Assembly (NCBI GenBank): GCA_002704225.1
Contig: PAFU01000020.1
Coordinates: 29,655 to 75,903 of the forward strand
Direction: 5' to 3'
DNA from: Gammaproteobacteria bacterium
GTDB lineage: Bacteria; Pseudomonadota; Gammaproteobacteria; Pseudomonadales; Azotimanducaceae
DNA: 46,249 nt
Within the stretch, counting starts at the first letter, position 1. The number at the start of each line of letters is the position of its first letter. This document shows positions 16,744-25,697 of the stretch, one piece after another. The notes under the pieces were generated by a model, which ran no database searches, was not told the origin of the DNA, and worked only from the letters and a program-made list of their open reading frames with translations. The position numbers and the translations under genes were made by a program.

Positions 16744-19641
16744 TTGTCCCTATCCGTTTTGCCTCGATTTGCTCTCTGCTTCAGTCTGCTGTGGGCTCTA
16801 GTCCTTGGTTCTGCAACCGCTCTTTCAGCACCCGCTGAGGGCCAAAGGCCGGGTGCAGAGGGAGTCGTCATTGGCAGTTTCAGTGAGCGGGATAATGCTG
16901 AACGCCGTGTTCGGGGCCTGGCTCCGAAGATGGCAGCCATCGATGTAGTGCTGTCGGTGTTGCCCGACGGTCGCGGGCTGTTCCGTGTTGTTGCCCAGTC
17001 TCAGGATATGGCCAGTCGGCGTTTACTTCAGCGCTTGCGCATCAGCGGTTTTCCTGACGCGTGGCATATCAGCGACAGCGCCCTTCTTGGCGCAGCGCGA
17101 GTCCCGTCGGCTCCTGCCCCAGTGCGCGTGGTGACTCCGAACAAGACGGAGTCGAAAGTAAAAACTGCCGGGCCGACAAAGCAGGGTGAGCCCGCCGTCC
17201 TCGTCGATAGCGCCCTTGCCGACGCAGCTGGACGTGGCGAGCAGACGGTTTTCGGCACCGAGGCTGGTGTGGATTTGCATCAGCTTAAGATCCAAACCGT
17301 GGACCATACGAGTGCATCGATCACCATCGATGGTCGTATCGACGAGGCGGTTTGGCAAGGTATTCCATACTACGACAACATGGGTGTTTCGATCCCAGAT
17401 CTGGGCACAGACGCAGAGTTCTCCACCAAAATACGACTCTTAGCTACGGAAAAAGGTTTGTATGTGAGTGCGGACATGGAGCAGCCCGTGGACACCCTGG
17501 TTGAACGATTGACGCGGCGTGATGACTGGGTAGACCGAGATCTTTTCGGTGTCACCATTGATGCCTCGGGCGAAGGAAAGCTCGGATATTGGTTCTATGT
17601 TGCGTTAGGCAACAGTCTCAACGACGGTAAGGTGCTGCCTGAACGCCGTTTTCAACGAGATTGGGACGGACATTGGACGGCGGAGGCCGCGCGTACCGAC
17701 ACCGGCTGGAGTGCAGAAATGTATTTGCCTTGGTCGATGATGGACATGCCTCAGCGCGAAGGCTTGCGCAATATGGGTTTCGTGGCCAGCCGCATGGTGT
17801 CTCATCGGAATCAGCGTTATCAGTGGCCTCGTTATGGAGTAACCACCAAGCGTTACGTCTCAGCGTTCAATCGGATGCAGATGGAAGGGGTAAAGCCCGT
17901 GCCACAAAAGTCGATTATTCCCTTTATCGCCGCCACCCAAGACGAGGTCTATGGTGACACAGAATTCCGCGTTGGCGCTGACTTCACGTGGAAGCCATCG
18001 CCCAAGGCGCAAATCTCGGGCTCCATCAATCCCGACTTCGGTGCGGTGGAATCTGATGACGTGGTGCTGAATCTCACCGCAAGCGAAACATTTTTCCCGG
18101 AGAAACGGCTGTTCTTCCTCGAAGGCAGTGAGGTATTTAATGTGATGCCGCGAGACGATTTCAGCTCGATCAGCCGTATTGCGCTGAACGAGGATTTTTC
18201 AACCACATCTCGTCGGGTCTATCTGCAAGAGCATGTACCCTTGCCGATTTCATTGCTCAACACCCGTCGCATCGGTGGTACAGCCAGCCAAATGATGGTG
18301 CCTGATGGCGTCACGCTGGATCGCGGCCAGCGGGACGTGCCTACTGACCTGATTGGCGCGGCGAAGGTCACTGGCAGCACCGACAGTCTGCGCTACGGTT
18401 TGCTGGCAGCCTTTGAAGACGATGTGGAGTGGTTGGCTCGAGATGCCAATGATCAGCCGGTGACGTTGACCGGGACAGGGCGGGACTTCGCAGTGGCGCG
18501 ACTGATGTATACAGCGCCGGAGACAACCTCATGGGGGTATATGGGCACCTTTATGAGCGGCAGTCGGTTTGATACCAGCGTGCACAGCCTTGATGGGCAT
18601 TTACAGAGTAAGGACGGCTCGCTCAACGCAGACGCACAATGGATCATGAGCGATCGTGATGGTATTACCGGTTATGGGGCGATGTTCGATGCACTGTATG
18701 CAGTGAGCCCCAATTTGCGACACAAGTTCGAAGTGGATGTGATGGATGAAGATATCGACTTTAACGATCTTGGGTTTTTGCGTCGTAACGACTACGTCAA
18801 AGGCCGCTATGTGTTGCTGTACAACAAACAAAACTTGAGCCCCAATTTGAGCAACTATCGGACAACGTTGGTGGTAAAGCACCAGCAAAATCTGAGCGAG
18901 AACCAGATTACCGACAGTGCTGTGCTGTGGCGCTCCTCAGTTGTCCTGCCCGGGCGCAACACGTTGCGAGCGGGTGTGGGCTATTTTCCCAAACGGTATG
19001 AAGACATTGACAGCCGTGGCAACGGTGCTTATCGCGTAGACGGCGGTGGCTGGTTTGAAAGCGTTTTGTCCACAGATGCGGGCAAAAAAGCCAGCTTCAG
19101 TTTTGGTGTGGGTGGGGCGCAGGAGCATCTGGGCGACTGGTCCTATAACGCCACCATGGGCGTCACCTACCTGCCCATCGATCAACTCAGTGTATCCATG
19201 GACCTTCGCTACAAGGATCGCAGTGGTTGGTTAGTCTATCAGGGGGGGCGTAATTTCGGTGCCTTCGATGCAGATGAGTGGCAGCCGTCCCTAGACATCA
19301 ACTGGTTTATCGCGCCGGGTCATCAACTGCGCTGGAACCTGCAGTGGGCGGGTGTTCGAGCGACGGATAAGGGCTTCTTTGCCGTGCCCTTGGGCGACGG
19401 CGATCTGATAGCAGCAGAGCGTGAACGTGATAACTACGATTTCAACATCACCCGCTTGACGACGCAGTTGCGCTATCGATGGGCGATTGCGCCTTTGACA
19501 GATTTCTACTTGGTGTATAACCGTGGTAACGCGCTAAAACCACAGGACGAATTTGACGTGTTAGATTTGTTTGACGAGAGCTTCAGCGAGCCAGTAATCA
19601 ATACCTTTGTCGCTAAGTTGCGTTATCGCTTCGGTAATTGA
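16744..19641 (+). CDS. SPOR-like / CBM9-like / DUF5916 outer-membrane protein
   Basis: A 965-residue exported protein. The signal peptide (hydrophobic FALCFSLLWALVLGSATAL, cleavage near ALSA-P) is followed by a SPOR-like repeat at about residues 40-105 (VVIGSFSERDNAERRV, then LFRVVAQSQ). Next come a linker, a CBM9-like domain (about 190-370, with ITIDGRIDEAVWQ and WYFVAL-like strands) and a large DUF5916 beta-barrel with FSSISRIAL and many alternating strands, ending in RYRFGN. A terminal aromatic/asparagine pair is usual for outer-membrane barrels. No ATG fits; TTG 16744 lies 5 nt after GGGAGG and gives a clean signal peptide. It is followed 33 bp later by a serine hydrolase. DUF5916 function is unknown; transport or surface binding is inferred. 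Confidence 0.82.
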   Translation: MSLSVLPRFALCFSLLWALVLGSATALSAPAEGQRPGAEGVVIGSFSERDNAERRVRGLAPKMAAIDVVLSVLPDGRGLFRVVAQSQDMASRRLLQRLRISGFPDAWHISDSALLGAARVPSAPAPVRVVTPNKTESKVKTAGPTKQGEPAVLVDSALADAAGRGEQTVFGTEAGVDLHQLKIQTVDHTSASITIDGRIDEAVWQGIPYYDNMGVSIPDLGTDAEFSTKIRLLATEKGLYVSADMEQPVDTLVERLTRRDDWVDRDLFGVTIDASGEGKLGYWFYVALGNSLNDGKVLPERRFQRDWDGHWTAEAARTDTGWSAEMYLPWSMMDMPQREGLRNMGFVASRMVSHRNQRYQWPRYGVTTKRYVSAFNRMQMEGVKPVPQKSIIPFIAATQDEVYGDTEFRVGADFTWKPSPKAQISGSINPDFGAVESDDVVLNLTASETFFPEKRLFFLEGSEVFNVMPRDDFSSISRIALNEDFSTTSRRVYLQEHVPLPISLLNTRRIGGTASQMMVPDGVTLDRGQRDVPTDLIGAAKVTGSTDSLRYGLLAAFEDDVEWLARDANDQPVTLTGTGRDFAVARLMYTAPETTSWGYMGTFMSGSRFDTSVHSLDGHLQSKDGSLNADAQWIMSDRDGITGYGAMFDALYAVSPNLRHKFEVDVMDEDIDFNDLGFLRRNDYVKGRYVLLYNKQNLSPNLSNYRTTLVVKHQQNLSENQITDSAVLWRSSVVLPGRNTLRAGVGYFPKRYEDIDSRGNGAYRVDGGGWFESVLSTDAGKKASFSFGVGGAQEHLGDWSYNATMGVTYLPIDQLSVSMDLRYKDRSGWLVYQGGRNFGAFDADEWQPSLDINWFIAPGHQLRWNLQWAGVRATDKGFFAVPLGDGDLIAAERERDNYDFNITRLTTQLRYRWAIAPLTDFYLVYNRGNALKPQDEFDVLDLFDESFSEPVINTFVAKLRYRFGN

Positions 19642-19674
19642 TGGCCAAAAAGGCTAAATAGGAGGATGGGTTAA

Positions 19675-21030
19675 ATGAAACGACTAATTTTCGCCTTAGT
19701 GGCGGTTTGTATGCTGACGACGGGCCCCGTCTCGGCACGGGAGATTTCCGACAGTTCACCCGAACGACAGGGTTTTTCCAGTGAACGGCTTGATCGCCTG
19801 ACAGAATTTATGGACGGCAAGGTAGCGGATGGCACCATGGTCGGCGGCATGGGTTTGATCGCGCGCAATGGCAAGATCGTTTACAGCCAGACCTATGGTC
19901 AAGCTGACCGTGAAACCGAACGGGCGATGGAAACCGATGCAATCTACCGCATTTATTCCATGACAAAGCCGATCACCGGCGTGGCGCTGATGATGCTTTA
20001 CGAAGAAGGTAAGTTTCGTCTAAACGATCCTGTGGCTATGTATATTCCAGAGTTGGCGAATTTGGAGGTCGCGCTATCGACTGCCGGTACAGGCGTTGTC
20101 TCAGACGGCACCGTCAGCCGTGGGGTCGGTGAGAGTAAAACCGAGCTGCTGGGTCAAACACGCAAACCAGCCCGCCAGCCGACGATTCGAGATCTCATGC
20201 TCCATACCGCCGGATTTACCTATGGCGTTTTTGGCAATACAGAAGTAGATCAGATGTACCGGAAAGCCGGGTTGATGGGCGATATGGATCTGCAAGCATT
20301 CGTGGCAGCCCTTGGCAAGATTCCTCTGCAATACGAGCCAGGTGCCCAGTGGCACTACAGTGTGTCTGTGGATATTCAGGGGCGATTGGTTGAAGTGCTG
20401 TCGGGTATGAAATTCAGTGATTTTTTACAGGAACGGTTGTTTGGGCCGCTGGATATGCGGGATACCGCGTTTTCAGTCGACGCAGACCAGATGCCGAGAC
20501 TGGCGCAGCTCTACAAGCCCAAGGGGATGACAGGCAATAACTTTATGGCGCCTTCAACCGGCCCCGGACTGGATGTTGCGGATGCCTGGGTCAGTGCGGG
20601 TTTTGTCCAGCCGCCAAAATTTGAGAGTGGTGGCGGTGGCCTGGTTTCCACCGCTCGCGACTACCTGCGATTTTCGCAAATGATGCTCAATGGCGGTGAG
20701 CTTGATGGTGTGCGTATTTTGTCACCTAAAACCGTGCAGCTGATGACGACCAATCACTTGGGTGATCTGCCCATGGGCTTTGCGCGTAGAGGCGGTGGCT
20801 TTGGCCTGGGTTTTGGTGTCTTGCTCAATCCGGGAGATGTCGGCGAAGTGGGTTCTGCCGGCGAATACAACTGGGGTGGCGCAGCGGGCACGCGTTTCTG
20901 GATCGACCCCCAAGAGAACTTGATCGGGATCTTCATGGTGCAGAGCATTCCTCACCGAACTCGGCTGGCTGGTGATTTTAAAGTGCTGACCTACAGTGCC
21001 ATGACACAGAGTCAGATGGACGATAAGTAG
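19675..21030 (+). CDS. Exported beta-lactamase-fold serine hydrolase 1
   Basis: A 451-residue protein with a signal peptide (cleavage near VSA-R, residue 21) and a class C beta-lactamase/penicillin-binding fold. The SxxK motif is SMTK (residues 95-98) with the nucleophilic serine. The YxN-like motif is YSVS in the WHYSVSVDIQG segment, and the third box is the GGAAGT region. These marks fit esterases and D-amino-peptidases of the EstB type rather than true beta-lactamases. A strong ribosome site, AGGAGG, precedes the ATG by about 9 nt. It sits 33 bp behind the DUF5916 gene, so both are probably expressed together, and a terminator hairpin follows. Periplasmic ester or peptide hydrolysis is likely; the substrate is unknown. 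Confidence 0.9.
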   Translation: MKRLIFALVAVCMLTTGPVSAREISDSSPERQGFSSERLDRLTEFMDGKVADGTMVGGMGLIARNGKIVYSQTYGQADRETERAMETDAIYRIYSMTKPITGVALMMLYEEGKFRLNDPVAMYIPELANLEVALSTAGTGVVSDGTVSRGVGESKTELLGQTRKPARQPTIRDLMLHTAGFTYGVFGNTEVDQMYRKAGLMGDMDLQAFVAALGKIPLQYEPGAQWHYSVSVDIQGRLVEVLSGMKFSDFLQERLFGPLDMRDTAFSVDADQMPRLAQLYKPKGMTGNNFMAPSTGPGLDVADAWVSAGFVQPPKFESGGGGLVSTARDYLRFSQMMLNGGELDGVRILSPKTVQLMTTNHLGDLPMGFARRGGGFGLGFGVLLNPGDVGEVGSAGEYNWGGAAGTRFWIDPQENLIGIFMVQSIPHRTRLAGDFKVLTYSAMTQSQMDDK

Positions 21031-21058
21031 CGCGATAAGGCGCTCGGCGTAAATGCGA

Positions 21059-21085
21059 CCGCCCGGTGCCTAACCGGGCGGCTTT
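21059..21085 (+). terminator. Rho-independent terminator-like hairpin
   Basis: A perfect 9-bp GC-rich stem (21059-21067 with 21073-21081) closes a 5-nt loop and is followed by CTTTCT, a short T-rich tail. It lies between the two serine hydrolase genes, about 18 bp before the second start. It may end or attenuate the DUF5916-hydrolase transcript. Confidence 0.6.
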
Positions 21086-21102
21086 CTGTCAGGGGTCTGG
21101 CG

Positions 21103-22461
21103 ATGCGATCTTTGTTAGTTTTTTCCATACTGGTCGGCCTGGGCATGCTGGGTATGTCCACTGTCGGCATGTCGCCAACGAGCTTGGTGGCAAATGTGGC
21201 AGTCGGTACCGGCATGGGGGCAAAGCTCGCCTGCTCCGGGCATTTCCTGAGTGGTTTCGATGAAGCGCAGATTCGTCAGGATTTAGCCTCCTACAGCCCG
21301 GCCTACGATTGGCTCTCGCTGGACATTGACGAACAGTCGCAACGCGCTCGTGTGAGCTTGATGGGGTTTGCGGAGACAAGCGCCATCTATCGCGAAGGTA
21401 TCGGCTGCACGTTGGACCTAGGGGATGGCGATTTGCTGACACAGCTCAACGCCCCTAAGGCGCCTTTGGTTGATAACACCCTGCCTTGGCCTGCTGGCTC
21501 AGCAGAGCCTTTATTGAATGAAGCACTCATGCAGAGGCTTGCGGCATCGATGGCACAGGATCAGGCAGAAGGATTGCAAACGCGCGCCTTGGTTCTGGTT
21601 CAGCACGGCCAGATTCGAGCGGAGGCCTACGCACCAGGTATCACACCTGATACCCCCCTGATGGGTTGGTCCATGGGCAAAAGCCTCACGGCCTTGATGC
21701 TTGGGTGGCTGGAGCAGCGGGGCCAACTGACCGTTGAAGAGGAGCGTCTGTTCGACGAATGGTCGCAGGATGAACGAGCGTCAATCCAGATAAAGGACCT
21801 GCTGCAGATGGCCAGCGGCCTCGACTTTTCAGAGGTGTATGTGCCGGGTTCAGATGCTACGCGTATGTTGTTTATGGAACCCAGTGCCGCCAGCGTGCCG
21901 CTGCAGAGCCCGTTGAAATATCCGCCAGGAACTCGATTCTCCTATTCGTCGGGTACGACCAACTTACTGTCGCTACTCTTTACCCAGCGCGTGGGCGGTC
22001 CGCAAAACGCAATCAATCACCTGTATCAGGACATTCTGTGGCCTATGGGTATGCACGATACGACGCTGGAACCGGATGCCAGTGGCGTCTTTGTTGGTAG
22101 CTCGAATATCTATGCAACGGCTCGAGATTGGGCGCGTTTGGGCGAGATCTTTTTACATGAGGGTGAACTTAACGGGGTTCGCATTGCGCCCAAGAGCTAC
22201 ATGCGAGAGCTGGTGCAGCCGAACACAAGCAATAACGATCGTGCTTATGGGTATCAGGTTTGGCTGAACCGCGGCGAAATGGAAAGGTACTGGCCGGATC
22301 TGCCCGAAGACGCCTATGGGTTCACGGGTAACCGGGGTCAGGCAGTGATGATACTTCCTACCCAGCAGGCGGTAATGGTGCGTCTGGGCTGGAGCGCGAA
22401 AAACTACCCTCGCAATAAACGGTTTGCGGATTGGTTAAACGCCTTGCCTAGCCAAGGCTGA
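21103..22461 (+). CDS. Exported beta-lactamase-fold serine hydrolase 2
   Basis: A 452-residue member of the same beta-lactamase-related superfamily, but not close to its neighbour. An N-terminal hydrophobic stretch (residues 4-22) is a signal peptide or anchor. A poorly conserved region (about 40-140) with cysteines in LACSG and IGCTL precedes the hydrolase domain. SxxK is SMGK (190-193), the second motif is FSYSSGTTNLLS, and the third is in FTGNRGQ. This arrangement fits 6-aminohexanoate hydrolase (NylB)-like enzymes and esterases. A hairpin terminator lies just upstream, so it may have its own promoter or depend on read-through. It ends 22 bp from the convergent GMC oxidoreductase gene. Confidence 0.88.
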   Translation: MRSLLVFSILVGLGMLGMSTVGMSPTSLVANVAVGTGMGAKLACSGHFLSGFDEAQIRQDLASYSPAYDWLSLDIDEQSQRARVSLMGFAETSAIYREGIGCTLDLGDGDLLTQLNAPKAPLVDNTLPWPAGSAEPLLNEALMQRLAASMAQDQAEGLQTRALVLVQHGQIRAEAYAPGITPDTPLMGWSMGKSLTALMLGWLEQRGQLTVEEERLFDEWSQDERASIQIKDLLQMASGLDFSEVYVPGSDATRMLFMEPSAASVPLQSPLKYPPGTRFSYSSGTTNLLSLLFTQRVGGPQNAINHLYQDILWPMGMHDTTLEPDASGVFVGSSNIYATARDWARLGEIFLHEGELNGVRIAPKSYMRELVQPNTSNNDRAYGYQVWLNRGEMERYWPDLPEDAYGFTGNRGQAVMILPTQQAVMVRLGWSAKNYPRNKRFADWLNALPSQG

Positions 22462-22483
22462 GAGCCCTCTGGCCGGCTAACGC

Positions 22484-24106
22484 CTACCGGCTATGGCCGT
22501 GATCGCGGCGAATGAACTCCGCTCCGCGCTCCGCAATCATCACTGTCGGTGCATTGGTATTGCCGGACGTGATGGTGGGCATGATCGAGGCATCAATGAC
22601 CCGCAAGCCTTTGATGCCATGCACACGGAGTTCATCATCAACCACCGCGTTGGTGTCATGTCGCGGTCCCATCTTGCAGGTGCCAACTGGATGAAAGATG
22701 GTGGTGCCTAAGTCGCCGGCAGCGCGCTTTAAATCGTCTTCTGACTGAATCTCCGGTCCGGGCTTGAGTTCGGTTGGGTTAAACGGTGCCAGGGCCGGAG
22801 CGGCCATAATTTCTCGGGTGTACCTCAAGCCAGCCACAGCAACATCGAGATCGTCAGTCGTGCTGAGGTAATTCGGCGCGATAGCCGGCGCGTCGTGTGG
22901 GTTAGCCGATTTGAGAGTGACCGTGCCCCGGCTGGATGGACGCAAATTGCATACAGAGGGTGTAATGGCGTTGTACCGATGCAGAGGCGATCCAAACTTA
23001 TCCAAGGACAGTGGCTGGACATGCCACTCGATGTTCGCCGACGGTTGGGAAGGATCGCTTTTCGCGAAGGCACCTAGCTGGGACGGCGGCATCGTCAGTG
23101 GCCCGGTTTTGTTAAAAAAGTACTCCAGCCCCATCATGGCCATGCCCCAAGGGGTGCGCGCGCGCTGATTCAAAGTGACCGTATTGTCCACTTGATAGAT
23201 GGTGCGAATCTGCAAATGGTCTTGAAGGTTTTGACCGACGCCAGGCAGCGTATGGTGCACGGGAATACCATGGGCCTGTAACTGATCCGCCGTGCCGATG
23301 CCCGAGAGCTGCAACAACTGCGGCGAAGCAATCGCACCTGCCGCAAGAATGACTTCAGCGTCAGCAAAGATCTGCTGGCGCTCTCCCTTGTGAATGAGTT
23401 GAACTCCGGTGGTGGTGAGGCCGTCGCCCTGTTTTTCCAGGATCAGCGTTTCGGCCGTGGCCTCAGTCATGATCGTTAGGTTGGGTCGATTGCGCACATT
23501 GTCCAAGAAGGCTCGGGTAGCGCTCCAGCGTTTGCCCGTGCGTTGGTTCATTTGGAAGTAGGCGTTACCGAAGTTGTCGCCCCGATTGAACTCATCAATT
23601 TTGGGTATGCCGCATTGTTCCGCCGCGTCGCGCCACACGTCGAGAATCTCCCAGTTTACCCGTCGCTCTTCTACCCTCAGCTCGCCACCGCTGCCATGAA
23701 AATCGTCGGAGCCGTGTTGGTAATCTTCAGACCGCCGGAAAATGGGTAGCACGTCGCTCCAGCCCCAACCGCGGTTGCCCAATTCGGCCCAATGATCGTA
23801 ATCGGACTTCTGGCCGCGCATGTAAATCATGGCATTAATCGAGGAGCAACCGCCCAGCACCTTACCCCGTGCGTAGCCAATGCTGCGACCGTTCAGGCCC
23901 GCTTCGGGTTCGGTCTCAAAACACCAGTCGGTACGTGGATTACCAATCGTGTAGAGATAGCCAACGGGAATGTCTATCCAGAAGTAATTGTCTTTCTTGC
24001 CGGCTTCCAGCAGCAGGACACGCTTGCTTGGATCCTTAGACAGGCGATTCGCCAATACGCAGCCTGCAGTGCCTGCGCCAACAATAATGTAATCAAAACG
24101 ATCCAT
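22484..24106 (-). CDS. GMC family FAD-dependent oxidoreductase
   Basis: A 540-residue glucose-methanol-choline family flavoenzyme, oxidising an alcohol to an aldehyde or ketone. The dinucleotide-binding motif is [15 protein letters not shown] near the N-terminus, with LLLEAGKKD closing the FAD site. Family signatures are [15 protein letters not shown] and [15 protein letters not shown]. The active-site histidine is probably in [11 protein letters not shown], and the C-terminal signature is [17 protein letters not shown]. It has the size of choline and alkan-1-ol dehydrogenases, with no signal peptide. It lies 51 bp downstream of coq4 on the same strand, consistent with electrons passed to ubiquinone, though that link is inference. 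The substrate is probably a primary or terpenoid alcohol; choline is not excluded. Confidence 0.92.
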   Translation of the reverse strand: MDRFDYIIVGAGTAGCVLANRLSKDPSKRVLLLEAGKKDNYFWIDIPVGYLYTIGNPRTDWCFETEPEAGLNGRSIGYARGKVLGGCSSINAMIYMRGQKSDYDHWAELGNRGWGWSDVLPIFRRSEDYQHGSDDFHGSGGELRVEERRVNWEILDVWRDAAEQCGIPKIDEFNRGDNFGNAYFQMNQRTGKRWSATRAFLDNVRNRPNLTIMTEATAETLILEKQGDGLTTTGVQLIHKGERQQIFADAEVILAAGAIASPQLLQLSGIGTADQLQAHGIPVHHTLPGVGQNLQDHLQIRTIYQVDNTVTLNQRARTPWGMAMMGLEYFFNKTGPLTMPPSQLGAFAKSDPSQPSANIEWHVQPLSLDKFGSPLHRYNAITPSVCNLRPSSRGTVTLKSANPHDAPAIAPNYLSTTDDLDVAVAGLRYTREIMAAPALAPFNPTELKPGPEIQSEDDLKRAAGDLGTTIFHPVGTCKMGPRHDTNAVVDDELRVHGIKGLRVIDASIMPTITSGNTNAPTVMIAERGAEFIRRDHGHSR

Positions 24107-24157
24107 AGTAAGCCTTACGTCATCGGGACGAGTGCCCCTGATTCGAGTGGGATGGGT

Positions 24158-24889
24158 TTAGGTGCTCGCCAGCAAATCCAGACGCTGCAGGTCTTGGTAG
24201 CGCTGTGGCGGGTGAATATTCAGTTGGGCTCTGACGGCGCCTATTGGCTGGGTTAGCAGAGACTCCCAGTCTTGCGCTGGCAGCCAAGCCGCTTTTTTTC
24301 CGTCTTGGTAGGCGCGGTAAGCAGCGCCGTATACACCTCGGCCATAACGCTTGGATAGTTGGAATATGCCCACCAAGGCGATAAAGGCCAAGCCCCGATT
24401 CGGGCTCTGGGCGCAGGTAAAGGCGAGCAAGCAAACCTCGCCCAACTCGTCGCGGCCATAGTGGGTGAGGGTATGCCACAAGTCGTGCATATCCCGCTGC
24501 CGATTGGCAAAGAGCAGAGTGTCGGCGTCCAGATTTTTCATCGCGCGCATGCCTTCGCTTGGTGCCACCAGACCTTCGGCGCGGATGTTCTCCTTGGTGA
24601 CGAAGTTCAGGTAGTGGGCGGCCAATGAGTGTTGCGGCAGGGTTGCCAGATACTCTCGATTCAGCAGCGTTTCCAACAGCGACCGGCGGTCGACCAATAT
24701 TTCACGGCCTAAATCTGTGGTTACGAAGCGACTGAACCCTTTCTGCAACGAGTTCCCGGAAAGGGCCTCAATGATGGTGAATACTTCATCCGTGGCATCC
24801 GGGTTTTTGATCAGACGGCGCATGGCACTGAACGCCTTGCGCCATTCGATGGGACGTTTCGGTGGGGATGAGGCCAATGTCGTTTTCAT
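24158..24889 (-). CDS. coq4: Coq4 family ubiquinone biosynthesis protein
   Basis: A 243-residue homologue of Coq4. The diagnostic metal-binding motif HDxxH-x11-E is present: H135, D136, H139 and E151 in RDMHDLWHTLTHYGRDELGE. Work on the eukaryotic protein links Coq4 to the C1 decarboxylation/hydroxylation step of coenzyme Q synthesis. Some bacteria carry it too. The N-terminal region has the helical RRLIKNPDATDEVF stretch common to the family. It probably forms an operon with the GMC oxidoreductase 51 bp downstream and is divergent from the GST. Whether it replaces or adds to UbiD/UbiX and flavin hydroxylases in this organism cannot be seen here. Confidence 0.88.
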   Translation of the reverse strand: MKTTLASSPPKRPIEWRKAFSAMRRLIKNPDATDEVFTIIEALSGNSLQKGFSRFVTTDLGREILVDRRSLLETLLNREYLATLPQHSLAAHYLNFVTKENIRAEGLVAPSEGMRAMKNLDADTLLFANRQRDMHDLWHTLTHYGRDELGEVCLLAFTCAQSPNRGLAFIALVGIFQLSKRYGRGVYGAAYRAYQDGKKAAWLPAQDWESLLTQPIGAVRAQLNIHPPQRYQDLQRLDLLAST

Positions 24890-24908
24890 CTGCTCGGTCG
24901 GCTCGTAA

Positions 24909-25061
24909 GTGGATATCAGAATCCTAGGTACTCACTGCATACGGCGCAAGCCTAGAGCGTCCGGGTCGGCGCTTGAGCAGGTCTTCGGTGCGGTAAATTT
25001 GCTGGACATGATTGACCAGCCGGTGCTTGATAAGGACATGAATTACTTAGGTGAAGCATGA
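24909..25061 (+). CDS. Possible small upstream ORF, 50 codons
   Basis: A GTG-started frame of 50 codons ends with a TGA that overlaps the first ATG of the GST gene as ATGA. Its last 30 residues (starting LEQVFGAVNLLDMID) have a protein-like composition. There is no clear ribosome site before the GTG; internal starts are possible. It could be a leader peptide, a genuine small protein coupled to the GST, or chance. The overlap is seen directly; expression is unproven. Confidence 0.25.
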   Translation: MDIRILGTHCIRRKPRASGSALEQVFGAVNLLDMIDQPVLDKDMNYLGEA

Positions 25062-25696
25062 TGATGAAACTGTATGGAGTACCTGCCGCACCAAATCCAA
25101 CCAAGGTGATGCTGTATCTGGCCGAGCGTGAAACCCGGGGCGCGCAGATGGACATCGAACAGGTTCGAGTGAACACGCTGAAGGGCGAGCAAAATCAGCC
25201 TGAGCACTTGGCACGTAACGTCTTCGGCGCCCTGCCCACGCTGGAATTGGAGGATGGACGATTTATTGTTGAGTCGCTGGCGATCATATATTTCCTGGAA
25301 GATCGGTTTCCCGAAGGCGCGTTGCAGCCGGTCGAGCCGGTGGCGAGGGGTCTGGCCCGGGACATGGAACGCACTATCGAAACCCGGTTTGCTAACAATT
25401 TGGGGCGCTACGTACACGCCGTGAACTCCCCCTTAGGCTTGCCCAAGGATCCTAAGATTGCCGGCGAGATTGAGGCCGCCATGCCGAAGGCGCTGGGCTA
25501 TATCGAGAACGTTCTCAGCGATGGTCGTTCCTTGCTTGGTGGAGATGATGTTTCCATCGCCGACTGTACGCTGCAGTCGGCGCTGCAGTTTGCGCGGTTC
25601 GGCAAGGTAGATGTGATTGCGGATTACGCGGGGATTCGTGCTTGGGATGAACGCTACCGGCAACGGCCGGCAGCTCAAGCGGTGCTGAAGTTTTAG
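25058..25696 (+). CDS. Glutathione S-transferase family protein
   Basis: A 212-residue cytosolic GST-fold protein. The N-terminal thioredoxin-like domain has the pattern APNPTKVMLYLAE, then GALPTLELEDGRFIVESLAI with the cis-proline and the glutathione-binding ES pair. An all-helical C-terminal domain follows, with the N-capping SIADCTLQSALQF motif. At the usual catalytic Ser/Cys site the sequence has an asparagine-proline environment, so the catalytic residue is unclear. Three ATG codons in a row begin the gene, after AGGTGAAGC. It is 1 bp from the convergent acyl-CoA synthetase. GSTs in such catabolic settings may open epoxides or protect from electrophiles, which would suit the epoxide-hydrolase-like enzyme nearby (inference). 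Confidence 0.9.
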   Translation: MMMKLYGVPAAPNPTKVMLYLAERETRGAQMDIEQVRVNTLKGEQNQPEHLARNVFGALPTLELEDGRFIVESLAIIYFLEDRFPEGALQPVEPVARGLARDMERTIETRFANNLGRYVHAVNSPLGLPKDPKIAGEIEAAMPKALGYIENVLSDGRSLLGGDDVSIADCTLQSALQFARFGKVDVIADYAGIRAWDERYRQRPAAQAVLKF

Positions 25697-25697
25697 G

